64,000 nt of DNA from Malachius bipustulatus (taxonomy: Eukaryota > Arthropoda > Insecta > Coleoptera > Melyridae): contig OU342637.1 of NCBI GenBank assembly GCA_910589415.1, positions 34,378,162 through 34,442,161 of the forward strand. Reading direction: 5' to 3'. Below, one piece after another: positions 24,497 through 35,273 of this stretch. A program made the position numbers and the translations under genes. The notes beneath the pieces are model-generated. The model made no database searches, had not been told where the DNA came from, and worked only from the letters and a program-made list of their open reading frames with translations. Numbering within the stretch: the stretch's first letter is position 1; each line of letters starts with the position of its first letter.

Positions 24497-26100
24497 CTCC
24501 AAAATTGGGATTTTTCGATTTTAAAAACGCTCCTGTAGCTTTATCTTTGAAGATTAGTGAACGAAATTTTGGATCCTTATAAAGCTTTGGAATGATGTTA
24601 GATTTTCGTTGAAAAAATTTCCAAAAGTCGAGTCACTTCTACAGGGTGTCCCTTCAAAATTCCAGGTATCCGGTTCTTGTGGTATCATTTCAGGTCGCAG
24701 TTTTCAATCTAGGAGACTGAAATTTTTGTAGGACTAAGATATCCACAAGGAGTGGTCTGGTATTGCACTTGAGCAAAATCGGCCAAGCCGTTTCAAAATG
24801 GCAGCCATTTGAATTTTTGGAAAATTTGCTATTTTTTGAGTCCCTGTATGAGCAAGATGGCAATAAAACTTTAAAATAAAATTAACAAGATTGGAAGAAA
24901 GCTATTTGAAATTTGAATTAAAGCAATAAAATTGGCATTATTTATATTAATAAGCCAGTGGCGTGGGTAGGAAAAGGGTAAAAATGTCTAAATTTCTATA
25001 ACCGTTTATGAGTTCATTTTTAAAGAAATTGAACTGAAATTTTCACAGTAGGCAAGTACACTAATATCCTTTAACCCTTAAAAGTTTCAAGAGGTAACTA
25101 AGAAAAATGGCGGAGATATTAATATTTTTTTCATATGATGTTTATTTTTCTAAAATTTTAAAACCGCTGCTGTAGCTTCATATTTTAAGGATTAGTGAAC
25201 GAAATTTTTTACCTTGTGAAACTTCGAAATGACATTTGATTTTCGTAAAAATTTTTTCCTAAAGCTGCGTTATTTCTACAGGGTGTCCCCCCAAATTAAA
25301 AATAAAAACCGTCTATGAGGCACGGTTTCTGGTCGCAGTTTTCAATCTAGGGGGCTGAAATTTTTTTATGAGTAAGATAGCCGAAAGAAGTCGTCTGGTA
25401 CTGTATTTGAGTAAAATCGAACCGTTTCAAAATGGCGGCCTTTTCAATTTTAGAAAAAATTGCCAGATTTGGAACCCCTATACCTACCTACCTATAAGCA
25501 AGTTAGAAAAACAAATTTAAACCAAATTAACACGATAGGAAGAAAATTATTTTAAATTTGAGTTAATGCAGTAAAATTTTCATATTTTTCATTAATAAGC
25601 CAATGGCGTGGGTAGGAAAAGGGTAAAAATGGCTAAATTTCTATAACCGTTTATGAGCCTTTTTTGAAGGAATTGAGCTGAAGTTTTTCCAGTAGACAAC
25701 TATACGAATAACCCCTAACTCTGAAAAATTTCAAGAAGGAAATAAGAAAAATGGCGGAGATATTCGAATATTTTTACATGATGTTTATTCCTCTAAAATT
25801 TCAAATTTTCGGTTTTCAAAATTCCCCTTTCACTTTTTGCGAATTTATTAAAGGTAGTGTAAAGAATAGTATTTTTTAAGTAAAGTTAGCCAGTGGCGGA
25901 CACAGTAAAAGGAAAAAAAAATTAAATTTGACAATTTTTTTTTATTTTGTTAAATTTAAAAATCCATTCTAAGGCACGTTTTCAAACTAAATGAAATGAA
26001 ATTTTCTCAGTAAACCTCTACGCTAATCTAATATGACCTGACTATGGAAAATTTCAGAAATCCAATTTAAAAAGCGGTGAAAATATTCATAATTGAATCG
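24495..26100. repeat. tandem array, about 2.5 units of 645 bp
   Basis: The order CTGTAGCTT, GATTAGTGAACGAAATTTT, CTACAGGGTGTCC, GGTCGCAGTTTTCAATCTAG, GCGTGGGTAGGAAAAGGG, ATGGCGGAGATATT occurs once from 24495 and again from about 25140. A third, internally shortened unit starts near 25785. Units differ by perhaps 15-20% by eye, so the array is not new. Each unit carries one CAGGGTG end. Confidence 0.8.
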
Positions 26101-26114
26101 CATAAAAATACACT

Positions 26115-26550
26115 ATTTCTGCGATTGATGCCAAGAAGGTTTTTTTCAGTGACGAGGCTCACTTTCACCGTTCCGGCTGCGTCAACAAGCAAAACGTGCG
26201 TTATTGGAGTGGTGAAAATCCGCGTGAACTTCACCAGAAGCCACTTCATTGTGAACGAGTTACTGTCTGGTGTGCGATTTCGGTAATGGGAATAATTGGT
26301 CCGTATTTTTTTGAAGAAAACGAACACGCAGTTACCGTGAATGCAGCTCGTTACAGAAACATGGTCGAGGAATTTTTTCTTCCAAGCCTCGAAGAAATGA
26401 ACGTTAGGGACGTGTGGTTTCAGCAAGATGGGGCCACAGCACACACAGCACCGGCATGCGGCAACATTTCCCCGACCCCCTCATCTCTCTCAGAGGTGAT
26501 CTCCCATGGCCGGCACGCTCTCCAGATTTGGCTCCATGCGATTTTTTTTA
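26115..26550 (+). pseudogene. mariner-like transposase, part 2 (catalytic core)
   Basis: The frame encodes FFSDEAHFH (first catalytic Asp, codon at 26151) and FQQDGATAHTA (second Asp, codon at 26427), 91 residues apart. A frameshift follows at about 26455; in the next frame DLPWPARSPDLAPCDFF supplies the third Asp (codon at 26524). The spacing of the last two is close to the D34D of mariner. Reading stops at the TTA at 26548-26550, which is the Leu codon after CDFF, where the Harbinger-like element is inserted. Confidence 0.88.
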
Positions 26551-27515
26551 AGGCCTCCTCAAACCGGCGCGGTATGCGGTAGCGGTAGCGGTGGCGATAC
26601 ACTGCGGTAACGGTATACCGCCATTTTGTTCAAACCGACGCGAGTATCGCGACGCGGTAAACTAAAAAGATACAACTAAAAAATGTGACATTTAATAAGC
26701 ACGTGTGTTTTAATGTGTAGTGGAAAATTAATCAAAAATCAAAATGGAAGATTTGTACCTACTCTTCTTCGGACGAGGAAGAATTTTTTTACTAGTGCTA
26801 GCAGCAATGGAAGATGACATGAAAAAAACAAACTAAAACTTCAATTCTATATTATTTGGTTTACCGACTTTTAGCAGAAGAAAAACTAGGAAATGGATTC
26901 ATAACATTAACATGAAGAGAAAAACAAAAGGAGAGTTTTACACGCTAATTCCACAGCTCCTGCTAGATGAAAAAAGGTTTTATGTACAGGGTGTTATGTA
27001 ATATTACATAAATCAATATTGAATGTCAATATTTAAGGGGGTGATTGTTGGGCCCATTTGAAGAAGAAAACTTCATAATAACATGTCCTAAGAGTCTTAA
27101 CTTTTGAGATACCGGGTGGTAAAGTTTTATTAAAATAAATCATTTTTTCGTAATATCTGTAATCCCGCTCTGGATATTTTAATGAAATTTCGAATACAGA
27201 TATTACGCATCAAGGGGCATTTTTTCATGTACTACGTTTCATTTTATTTCCATTAGTGACGATTTGCAGTTTGCACGATCGTGCAGAATTTTACCAGCAT
27301 ATTTTAGCAGACATTGATGGTACGCCACTGATTTCTGTTCAAATAGAAATAATTTTTGGAATCCCCATTCATTTCCAAGCAACTTTGATTACTTTTTTTT
27401 AGTCCGATGCACGGTTTTCGCTTAAAAAAATAAATCTATTTCTCTACATGGTCACAAGATTATCGTTAAAATGACAATAAAAAAATATAAAAACATGCAG
27501 GTAAAATTCTGCAAG

Positions 27516-27519
27516 ATGT
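27516..27519 (+). other. target-site duplication ATGT, left
   Basis: This is the same ATGT as at 39108-39111. Copy 1 of the host repeat has a single ATGT at this position. Confidence 0.9.
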
Positions 27520-29264
27520 TGTAACGTGAATACGTCACCTGTTGTCCTTTTTGCAAAGCTTCCCTCGTTTTAAAGAGAATTGTAAAATTACAGTTCCCTA
27601 CAACTCCCTATAATATAGATCGCATCTTTGAACTGACTACCCACACCATATTCTGGCGCTGGTACTGTCTGGATAATTCACTACTAGATGGCATTGCACG
27701 TTTCGTTTCACTAGGATTTTGAGTTCCTTTCAGGAACCAAATAAGTTGTCGTTTCAGTCCGATCCTGAGTTCCTTTCAGGAACCAAATAAGTTGTCGTTT
27801 CAGTCCGATCCTGAGTTCCTTTCAGGAACCAAATAAGTTGTCAACTGTCAATCAGATTTCAGTATCTGACAGTGACATTTCTCCTTTCACAAACCAGAGG
27901 CAGACTTCCTCTCAAGTTCACGGAACTGAACTCATTTCCTCTTTATCTGCCAACCAAGAAAGTTGATTTTCTTGACGGTTCCCGTCGAAGCCTGTTACCA
28001 GGGTAAGTCGCCATTACTGATTTTGGAAGATAGGTTTTAATTCGATTATTACTTATTTTTAGCTTCTGGGATATCTTCTGGGATTTCCTTCAATCCTTCG
28101 GGGATTTTATCTCAACATTACCTTATACCTTATCTTTACCTTTTTACCTTTGGTAAATACCTTGTCTTCTCCGGTATTTACTGATCTGGATTAATTGCCT
28201 TTTTGTGAAGAGGAAGCCATCTTGGACTAGGAAACAAAGGGAGCGTGGCCCATTTCTGTTCTTCAACTATCTAATTGATCCTTGCATCGTTTTCACTTAT
28301 CCATGGTCAAATAAATCAACGTTTTGGTGATTTTCAACGACAGCAGAACATTTCCCGGTGCTAGTGCTGTTTTGGTTGTTCAATCCTAGGAGTCTCATCA
28401 GGGCGTCGTCTCTGCACCTGCTGCTTTCTCTGGAGACTTCAATGCCTGATTGAGCACCACCCCTAGCAAAGTCCAGGAGTTATTAATATCCTTTTTACTG
28501 TCAAAATAAAGACAGTTTTTACCTCAATCAGCTTCATCCCGGAAACTGTAAGTGTTGTCTTTTATTTTATTTCACCGATCATGACGAAGAAGGACTAGAA
28601 GATCAGTGCTAACTTAGTAAATTAATTAATTATCACTCACGAACTTTATCTTTCCCGATATAAATGATATCGGAAGTATCTTATTCTTTTGTACACAGCT
28701 GTACAAGATAAAGGATCCTTTATTTTCAAACAAACTGATTGTTTAAACATATTTATATCAGATTTAAAGCTTTTAAAATAAGACAGGATAATTATTTGAT
28801 TTTAATTAAACAGGAAATGTAAACCATAATTTGCTCATTAAACATCTGTCCATTTTAACTTATTCTTTGAAAATCACATTAACATCTTTATAACCCTAAA
28901 TCTACTTTTTATTAGTTCTTCATAGAGTTTAGGTAGCACAATAAAAATAAGAACTCGAGCAAATCGAGTTAATAAGAACTGAAGAACTCTTTGGCATCCC
29001 TAATCTACCTTAGATACCTATATATAGGGTGTACCTTTTTAAATAATTAAAGCAGCAGAATAACTAGCACTCTGATAGTATTTGATTCAGTTTTTCAAGT
29101 TATTCAACTTCATTATCTTCAGAGAAATTTGTCGTGAAAGTTTCTTTTGCAGTATTATCGTTTTGCCGAAACAACATTTTGCCCTTCGCTTGCACTGCAA
29201 GCTCTCGTTACTGCTACTTTCGACATTCCCTGAATTTACAATTAATTATTTTGCTCACGCTGCA
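27520..29264 (+). repeat. 5' LTR, 1745 bp
   Basis: It starts TG and ends CA. Compared with the 3' LTR it shows two substitutions (28308 C/G, 28406 T/C) and one extra 46-bp repeat unit. AATAAA strings occur, for example at 28505. A firm TATA box or transcription start could not be chosen. Confidence 0.95.
27721..27842 (+). repeat. 46-bp tandem repeat in the 5' LTR
   Basis: Two full units and a 30-bp partial unit begin GAGTTCCTTTCAGGAACC. Each contains the inverted pair GTTCCT/AGGAAC, a 6-bp stem with a 3-base loop. The 3' LTR has one full and one partial unit (37610-37685). Confidence 0.92.
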
Positions 29265-29266
29265 AT

Positions 29267-29291
29267 TGGCATTTCCCCGGCGGGAATCGAA
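29267..29291 (+). promoter_or_regulatory. putative primer-binding site
   Basis: TGGCATTTCCCCGGCGGG, two bases after the LTR, starts with the TGG expected opposite a tRNA CCA end. Its reverse complement ends TTCGATTCCC...GCCA, like a T-arm plus acceptor. By eye tRNA-Asp is the nearest, but a 2-3 base insertion next to the TGGC is needed for the match. Confidence 0.6.
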
Positions 29292-30388
29292 TTCACCCTC
29301 AAACTTTGGATTAGAAACTACCTTAATTAAATAAAAGCACTTGATCTCTTCCTAGTTCCCATTATAAATGGAAAATTGATATTAACGTCATAAATTACTT
29401 TGTTCAGATGTATCGTACAGTTATCTTATCTTTTTTTTTAATGCATGATTATTATAGTTGCATGAACTCGCATGTTAGTCTAAGAATGTCTTAGTTAGTT
29501 ATTGTTTTTTTACTGCTGGTGAATAATAGTGTCGTGACGCGAAAATACCTTATCTTCTTACCGCTACACTGCCGCTAAAGGGTAACCTTGCAAAAGGAGC
29601 TTTACGGAGTGGTTGTTAATACCGTCGCGAAGGTCTCGAGTAAGCTTTGAAAGAAGTTTGACTCCGTGCAAAGAGGATACTCTTAAGAGAGCTTTGCGAT
29701 CAAACTGTCTTTGAAAGTTACATCCAAACATTTCCTTCACTAACGTTATCCCATACCTTCGCTCATGAATTAAGTTACGTTAAATTCGAAATATCTGAAT
29801 TATCGATCAGCTGTTCCAACTGGTGTCCCTCTGTCATTGTCATACGCTGACAGACTGCTAAAGCAACGACAATTCTTTACGTCTAACGTAGAAAGTGAAT
29901 TCTTTACGTGTAAAGATACGTCATGGTGACATGTACTTCTTCCGATCCCTACCTTACCGACTCTAGAGAATATCTGTTCTTACCGACATACCTATGCATA
30001 TTTAAATATTGCCTTATCTTATCTTAGTATCTCTCTAGATTACCTTTATCTCTCTCTCTACTAAGAAATTATATCTTATATCGGTATTTTAGTTTTTTTG
30101 AAATACCGTGACCTATTTTTTCGTTTTAAAACGAAGGGAATTCTTTTGAATTTAAATCTCTCTCTCTCTCACTTGTACTGGTGACGCGACGTCACAGCCA
30201 AGTCAAGTAGGCCAGGTTTATTCTTTCTTTATATAGGCCAGGTTCATTCTTTCCTTATTTAGGCCAGGTACACTAGGTGCTACGTTGCCTACCTGTGCTG
30301 ATAATACTACTGTCTTCTCTCTAGAATAAAATAAAAAATTTTATTCTCATCTATCTATACTATATTATAGTACCTACATTTTTCTAAA
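29292..30388 (+). other. retrotransposon leader region
   Basis: About 1.1 kb lies between the primer site and gag. No open frame is supported. It contains TCTCTC and CTTATCTTA tracts and a short GGCCAGGTTCATTCTTT-type repeat near 30210-30270. Packaging signals would be expected here but cannot be recognised. Confidence 0.5.
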
Positions 30389-31780
30389 ATGAATCCCGCT
30401 TCAGCCCTGCTCAGCGATGAGCTTACCTATGAGATTGCGTTGAGGAACCAAACACCTCAAAGTACGCAAGACAAGCGAAGGAAACAATTCCGAGCGCTTA
30501 TTAATAGGGAAGATTCTACGGTAGCGTTAGAGTCACCCTACGATTTTGATAAGGATCTTTCTGAAATCAAAGCAACTTTGCTAGATTTAAAGAAAAAGAT
30601 TCCTGAAGCTTCTGGATTGTACACTGATCTTGCAAGCAGACGTATCCCTTTTCGAGTGGATCATGTTATCGCTCGAATAAACAGATTAAATGTTGAAGCT
30701 GACGCTTCTAAGAAATTTCATAGAGATGAGGCTTATGGAGAAGCACTCCAGTTGGAGGGAGAATGGCTTCTGAAGTTGGATGAGAATGAACCAGTCGTTC
30801 CTCCTGTTTCTGATATCTCGCAATCATCTACCTCAACAGCTAGTACCAAGTACAGTGTCCCTGTACATAAGTGGAACCTAAGGTTTTCAGGCTCTAGTAA
30901 AGACAACCTGATCTATTTCCTAGAAAGGGTTCGAGAATTGCAAATCTCGCGGAATGTTTCCGATGAGAGTCTTTTTACTTCAGCAGTTGACTTATTTGAG
31001 GATAAGGCCCTCACCTGGTATCGCAGTGTTGCCGATTCGTTAAAATCTTGGCAAGAAATTAAGTTGAAGTTGAAGGAAACTTTCTTACCCCTATCTTACG
31101 ATGATGATCTTCTCAATGAGATAAATCATCGCACTCAAGGAGAAGAGGAGCTAGTAGCCCTGTATGTAGCCTCCATGAAAGAACTTTTCAAAAGACTTTC
31201 AATTATTCCCTCAGAGGAGGAACAGTTTAAGATCATAAAGCGGAATCTACACCCCTACTTCTTGAACCATTTGGCTCTGGTGGAAGTGTCAACTGCCAAT
31301 GAGATTATCTCTATATGCAAGAAACTAGAAGACAATAGGGCCATGATTTCTAAATATCGACCCCCTCCCTCAAAGAAGGTGCATAGTCTCCTTAGTTCAG
31401 ACCTGGCATGTCCAGATGAGGCCATTCTAACATCGGCAAAACATTCCTTTGTCCCTTCAAGGTCAACTTCTCGTCTTTCAGGAAAACGTGATGCAGGTCA
31501 CGACCAAGCTTCTTTACCTTTCTGTTGGAATTGTTCTAACCAGGGTCATCTCTACCCTAAATGTCGAAAACCCAAAACTATTTTCTGCTACGGTTGTGGA
31601 AAGAAAGATGTTTTTAAACCAAAATGTCCCTCTTGCTCACCGAACTATTCTCGCCCAAAAAACGAGAAGACTGCGCGTCAGGGTGCAACGCAGCAGGAGT
31701 CAAGACACCCAAAAGTATCTCTCCCTTCGAAGAGGCCCGTGGATACAAACCACGCAAGCCCCTCCGAAAACCAAAAGTAA
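30389..31780 (+). CDS. gag: Gag polyprotein (463 aa)
   Basis: This is the structural protein that forms the retrotransposon particle and binds its RNA. The start is the first Met of the long frame. The capsid-like gag domain covers about residues 160-235 and includes the typical ALTWYRSV and SWQEIKLKLKETFLP strings. A CCHC zinc knuckle (C379, C382, H387, C392) binds nucleic acid. A second knuckle-like motif (C400, C403, C413) has Val where His should be. The frame overlaps pol in the -1 phase; the slip site is at about residue 425. A charged N-terminal third (residues 1-140) has no assigned domain. The frame is intact. Confidence 0.92.
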   Translation: MNPASALLSDELTYEIALRNQTPQSTQDKRRKQFRALINREDSTVALESPYDFDKDLSEIKATLLDLKKKIPEASGLYTDLASRRIPFRVDHVIARINRLNVEADASKKFHRDEAYGEALQLEGEWLLKLDENEPVVPPVSDISQSSTSTASTKYSVPVHKWNLRFSGSSKDNLIYFLERVRELQISRNVSDESLFTSAVDLFEDKALTWYRSVADSLKSWQEIKLKLKETFLPLSYDDDLLNEINHRTQGEEELVALYVASMKELFKRLSIIPSEEEQFKIIKRNLHPYFLNHLALVEVSTANEIISICKKLEDNRAMISKYRPPPSKKVHSLLSSDLACPDEAILTSAKHSFVPSRSTSRLSGKRDAGHDQASLPFCWNCSNQGHLYPKCRKPKTIFCYGCGKKDVFKPKCPSCSPNYSRPKNEKTARQGATQQESRHPKVSLPSKRPVDTNHASPSENQK

Positions 31781-34700
31781 ATATCTTTACGACTGCGGAC
31801 CTCCACCATCAAAGGAATATGTGGAAGGTCTGGTTAAATAGAGTCTCTGATTTCTATCGGACTCCAATTGTCATCCCTAAAAATAAACCTAGTAGGTCTA
31901 CGACCCCTGAAATGATACCCCCAATCGTGTCTCAAATTCTACAACCCGATCCAGTAGATAACCGTCCCTATATCTCGGTGGATATGCAAGGAAAGCGTTT
32001 CACTGCTCTTTTTGACACTGGAGCAAATATTTCGGTTTGTGATGTTGAAGTCGTAAAAGAAATTTTCGGCAGAACCCATGATTCCTCTGGAAATTCAGAT
32101 CTCTTATGTTCCCTTCGAAATGCAGATGGTTCACCATTACCCGTCACTTCAATCTTGGACCTTACCTTAACTATTGATGATGTCACTAAAGTTGTTCGTT
32201 TTCATGTTGTACCTTCTATCTTGCCCGAGATTATCTTAGGTATGAACGTGGCCATAGCTTTCAATATCTCTATTGATTTTTCCAGAGATTCATTTGAGGT
32301 TAGAGACCGAGTGGATCCTCCCTCTTGTTTTGATGAACCCCAGGTTAGCACCATAAGTAGAATCCATGATTTTTCTACTCTTCCTCCTGAAGATGTCGTG
32401 AAATTAAACCCAATTATCGAAAAATTTCAAATTTTATCTCCTATCGATGTGCTGCCAGAAACTTCTGTTCTCTGTCATTCTATAGAGACCCCGAATGCCA
32501 AACCTTTTCGGCAAAGGCAGTATCCCTTGTCTCCGGCAGTTCAAAAATTTCTAAATGAGGAAATTGATAAGCTTTTGAAACTTAACATCATAGAGAAAAG
32601 TAATTCCCCTTGGTGTTCACCAGTCCTTTTAGTGAAGAAAAAGGATAATACCTATCGTATGTGCTTTGATGGGAGAAAACTAAATGAAGTTACCACCCAT
32701 GATGCATACCCTCTACCTAGGATAGATTCCATTCTCTGTAAACTGCGAGACGCAAATTTTCTTTCCTCTATAGACTTAAAGCAAGCCTTTTTCCAAGTAC
32801 CTCTAGACGCTGAATCACGTCCAAAGACAGCTTTTATAGTACCCGGAAGGGGTTTATACCAGTTCCGGCGTATGCCTTTTGGTTTGCGGAACAGCGCGCA
32901 AACGCAACAACGTCTCATGGACAGGATCATTGGACCTGACCTCGAGCCGTTCGTTTTTGTTTATCTGGATGACATAATTGTTGTCACTCATACCTTTGAG
33001 AAACATCTTGAAGTTCTAAACGAAGTCTATGAAAGGTTACGTAAGGCCAACCTCACTGTGAATTTTAAGAAGTGTCAATTTTGTCGTGACTCTCTTTCTT
33101 TCCTTGGATTTATTGTAGACAAACACGGTCTCCGTGTTTGTGAAGACAAAGTAAAGTCAATCACAGAAGCTCCCATTCCTCGCAACACCACAGGTGTCAG
33201 GCACATTCTAGGCATTTTGCAATACTATCGTAGATTCGTCAAAGACTTTTCCACTATTAGTGCCCCTATCTCTGCACTTTTGCACAATAGAAAGAAGGGA
33301 CAGTCTATTACTTGGACTTCAGAAGCTGACCAAGCCTTTAAACTTCTTAAAGAACGCCTAACATCGGCCCCTGTCTTGGCTAGCCCTGATTTTTCCAAGC
33401 CTTTCTGCATACAAACTGATGCGAGTGACTATGGAATCGGCGCAGTTCTGTATCAAGAAGACGAAGGTTTCGAACACCCAATAGCCTACGCTAGTCGCAC
33501 TCTCTCTAAGGCAGAGAGGAAATACTATGCTACCGAAAAAGAATGTCTCGGAGTCCTTTTCGGCATAGAGCATTTTCGTCCCTATGTTGAAGGCACCAAA
33601 TTCACGGTCTATACCGACCATGCCTCTCTTCTCTGGCTTAAAAATTTTAAGGAGCCCACAGGTCGTTTAGCTAGGTGGTGTGTACGACTTAGCCAGTTCA
33701 ATTACGAGATGAAACATCGCAAGGGATCTTGTAATGTTCCAGCAGATTTCCTTTCTCGAAATATCTCTCTTTTAACCGCGAATGATCTTACACCAGATGA
33801 GTGGTATAGGAAAATGGTGGAAAACGTCACGGGAAATCCAGATAGTTACCCAAATTTCACGGTTGAAAACGGTCTTCTTCTCAAACATCTGAAGCCGAAC
33901 CATTCTTTATCGTCAAATCTCTCCAATTGGAAAATAGTCATACCTACACCAAATAGGGATGATGTTGTCGCGTCTTTTCATAATCCCCCTACTTCGGCCC
34001 ATTTCGGCGTAAGAAAAACCAAGGCACGAATATCGGAATTCTACTATTGGCCCAAAATGGACCTAACGGTAAAGAAATTCATACGAAATTGTCAGGTTTG
34101 CGGTGCTCACAAATCGACTAATGTCGCTCGTGCTGGTTTAATGGGTGGTTACAAAAGCATAAGCTTTCCTTTCCAATTTATCTCCATAGATTTTATGGGT
34201 CCCTTTCCTAGGTCGAAAGCCAGGAATACACAACTTCTCGTAGTCACAGATTGGTTCTCTAAGTTCGTACTGGTAAAACCCATGCCGAACGCGACCGCAG
34301 CTGCAGTTGTAAAATACCTCGAAAATCAAGTTTTCTTGATCTTTGGTGTCCCTCAAATTGTTCTCTGCGACAATGCTCAGATTTTTAAGAGTACTCAGTT
34401 CATCAAGTTATTGGAAGAGTACCAAGTTAATTTGTGGTATAGTGCTAGGCACTTGTCACAGGTTAACCCTACCGAGAGAACCAATCGAACTTTGCTTACC
34501 GCTATCTCGTCTTATGTGAAAGATAATCACAAAGACTGGGATAAAAATGTCTACAAGGTGGCCCAGGCAATTAATTTGTCTGTGAACGAAGTCACCAAAC
34601 ATTTTCCTGCTTTTCTTGTTTTCGCACGAAACATACCTATTGACGGAACCTTTTATGGTCCTGTCGAAAATAACTACCTTGCCCTACCAGAAGATCTTTC

Positions 34701-35049
34701 TTATGTGCATAGGGAAAATGATATCTCCAGATTACCTCCTATCTTTGAAGACGTCAGAGTCAAATTAAAAAAGGCTTATGACGTAAATAAGAAGTATTAT
34801 GATCTGCGTAAGCGCCCAGATGTTTTCCAGGAAGGAGAGTTAGTATGGAAACATACTTACCCCCTTTCGAATGCTGCAAAGAACTTTGCTGCTAAACTGG
34901 CCCCCAAATTCGTACTTTGCCGAATTTCCAAGGCAATATCTAAATTAGTGTACGAACTACAGGATCAGGAAGGCAACCCGCTAGGTCGCTGGCATGTGAA
35001 GGACTTAAAGGCGTATGGAGGCAAAGATCCGCCACAAATTGATGAATAG
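31618..35049 (+). CDS. pol: Pol polyprotein: protease, RT, RNase H, integrase
   Basis: The frame is open from 31618, just after a stop at 31615-31617, and is expected to be made as a Gag-Pol fusion by -1 frameshifting rather than from the Met at 31624. Numbering from that Met: aspartic protease with LFDTGA (D131); reverse transcriptase about 295-530 with FDGRKLNE, RMPFGLRNS and the catalytic YLDD (447-450); RNase H with D599, E640, D665; integrase zinc site H786, H793, C823, C826 and catalytic D856, D916, E951. A C-terminal WHVKDLK string resembles the end of the gypsy integrase. D916 to E951 has 34 intervening residues, and DNA replaces the common DNG after D916. No internal stop is present. 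Confidence 0.95.
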   Translation, partial: TKMSLLLTELFSPKKREDCASGCNAAGVKTPKSISPFEEARGYKPRKPLRKPKVNIFTTADLHHQRNMWKVWLNRVSDFYRTPIVIPKNKPSRSTTPEMIPPIVSQILQPDPVDNRPYISVDMQGKRFTALFDTGANISVCDVEVVKEIFGRTHDSSGNSDLLCSLRNADGSPLPVTSILDLTLTIDDVTKVVRFHVVPSILPEIILGMNVAIAFNISIDFSRDSFEVRDRVDPPSCFDEPQVSTISRIHDFSTLPPEDVVKLNPIIEKFQILSPIDVLPETSVLCHSIETPNAKPFRQRQYPLSPAVQKFLNEEIDKLLKLNIIEKSNSPWCSPVLLVKKKDNTYRMCFDGRKLNEVTTHDAYPLPRIDSILCKLRDANFLSSIDLKQAFFQVPLDAESRPKTAFIVPGRGLYQFRRMPFGLRNSAQTQQRLMDRIIGPDLEPFVFVYLDDIIVVTHTFEKHLEVLNEVYERLRKANLTVNFKKCQFCRDSLSFLGFIVDKHGLRVCEDKVKSITEAPIPRNTTGVRHILGILQYYRRFVKDFSTISAPISALLHNRKKGQSITWTSEADQAFKLLKERLTSAPVLASPDFSKPFCIQTDASDYGIGAVLYQEDEGFEHPIAYASRTLSKAERKYYATEKECLGVLFGIEHFRPYVEGTKFTVYTDHASLLWLKNFKEPTGRLARWCVRLSQFNYEMKHRKGSCNVPADFLSRNISLLTANDLTPDEWYRKMVENVTGNPDSYPNFTVENGLLLKHLKPNHSLSSNLSNWKIVIPTPNRDDVVASFHNPPTSAHFGVRKTKARISEFYYWPKMDLTVKKFIRNCQVCGAHKSTNVARAGLMGGYKSISFPFQFISIDFMGPFPRSKARNTQLLVVTDWFSKFVLVKPMPNATAAAVVKYLENQVFLIFGVPQIVLCDNAQIFKSTQFIKLLEEYQVNLWYSARHLSQVNPTERTNRTLLTAISSYVKDNHKDWDKNVYKVAQAINLSVNEVTKHFPAFLVFARNIPIDGTFYGPVENNYLALPEDLSYVHRENDISRLPPIFEDVRVKLKKAYDVNKKYYDLRKRPDVFQEGELVWKHTYPLSNAAKNFAAKLAPKFVLCRISKAISKLVYELQDQEGNPLGRWHVKDLKAYGGKDPPQIDE
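31657..31693 (+). promoter_or_regulatory. -1 ribosomal frameshift signal
   Basis: A AAA AAC (31657-31663) is in the gag reading phase, the canonical X XXY YYZ slippery heptamer. Seven bases later CTGCG (31671-31675) can pair with CGCAG (31689-31693), giving a 5-bp stem and 13-base loop. A -1 slip enters the open pol frame. An overlapping C CCA AAA (31654-31660) and another C CCA AAA (31708-31714), both in phase, are weaker alternatives. Confidence 0.85.
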
Positions 35050-35273
35050 TTCACTTCCTTTTCTCTCCAGAAATCTTATTCCTACCTAACTTCTATCTTC
35101 TCTACAGCATATACAAACTCCTGTTTGGAATGAGGTTTGACAATACGCGAATTGAGAATGCTATGTCTTTAGTCGTATCTAGAATGAATGAAGAATGTAT
35201 GCAGAATGAGCACCGTATCTTTCAAGGCATTTCTCAAGGATCTCGAAACTAGTAGTGTGAATGTGGATCCAAA

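Larger units (their letters stand above)
23913..26113. mobile_element. TA-flanked repeat element inserted in the transposase
   Basis: The DNA between the two transposase parts starts GTGTATTTTT and ends AAAAATACAC, with TA at 23911-23912 and 26114-26115. It has no coding capacity. It holds TA microsatellites, a 372-bp TIR element (24096-24467) and about 2.5 tandem units of roughly 645 bp. The short TIRs and TA target fit a Tc1/mariner-type non-autonomous element. Confidence 0.7.

Noticed and set aside
26067..26444. 125-codon minus-strand frame
   Set aside because: It is the antisense of the transposase catalytic core.
28980..29040. ATAGGGTGTACC string in the LTR as another MITE end
   Set aside because: No inverted partner or TA-flanked second end is found, and it is present in both LTRs as ordinary LTR sequence.
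31449..31841. 130-codon frame overlapping gag and pol
   Set aside because: It is the third frame of the overlap, with no domain of its own; gag and pol explain the region.
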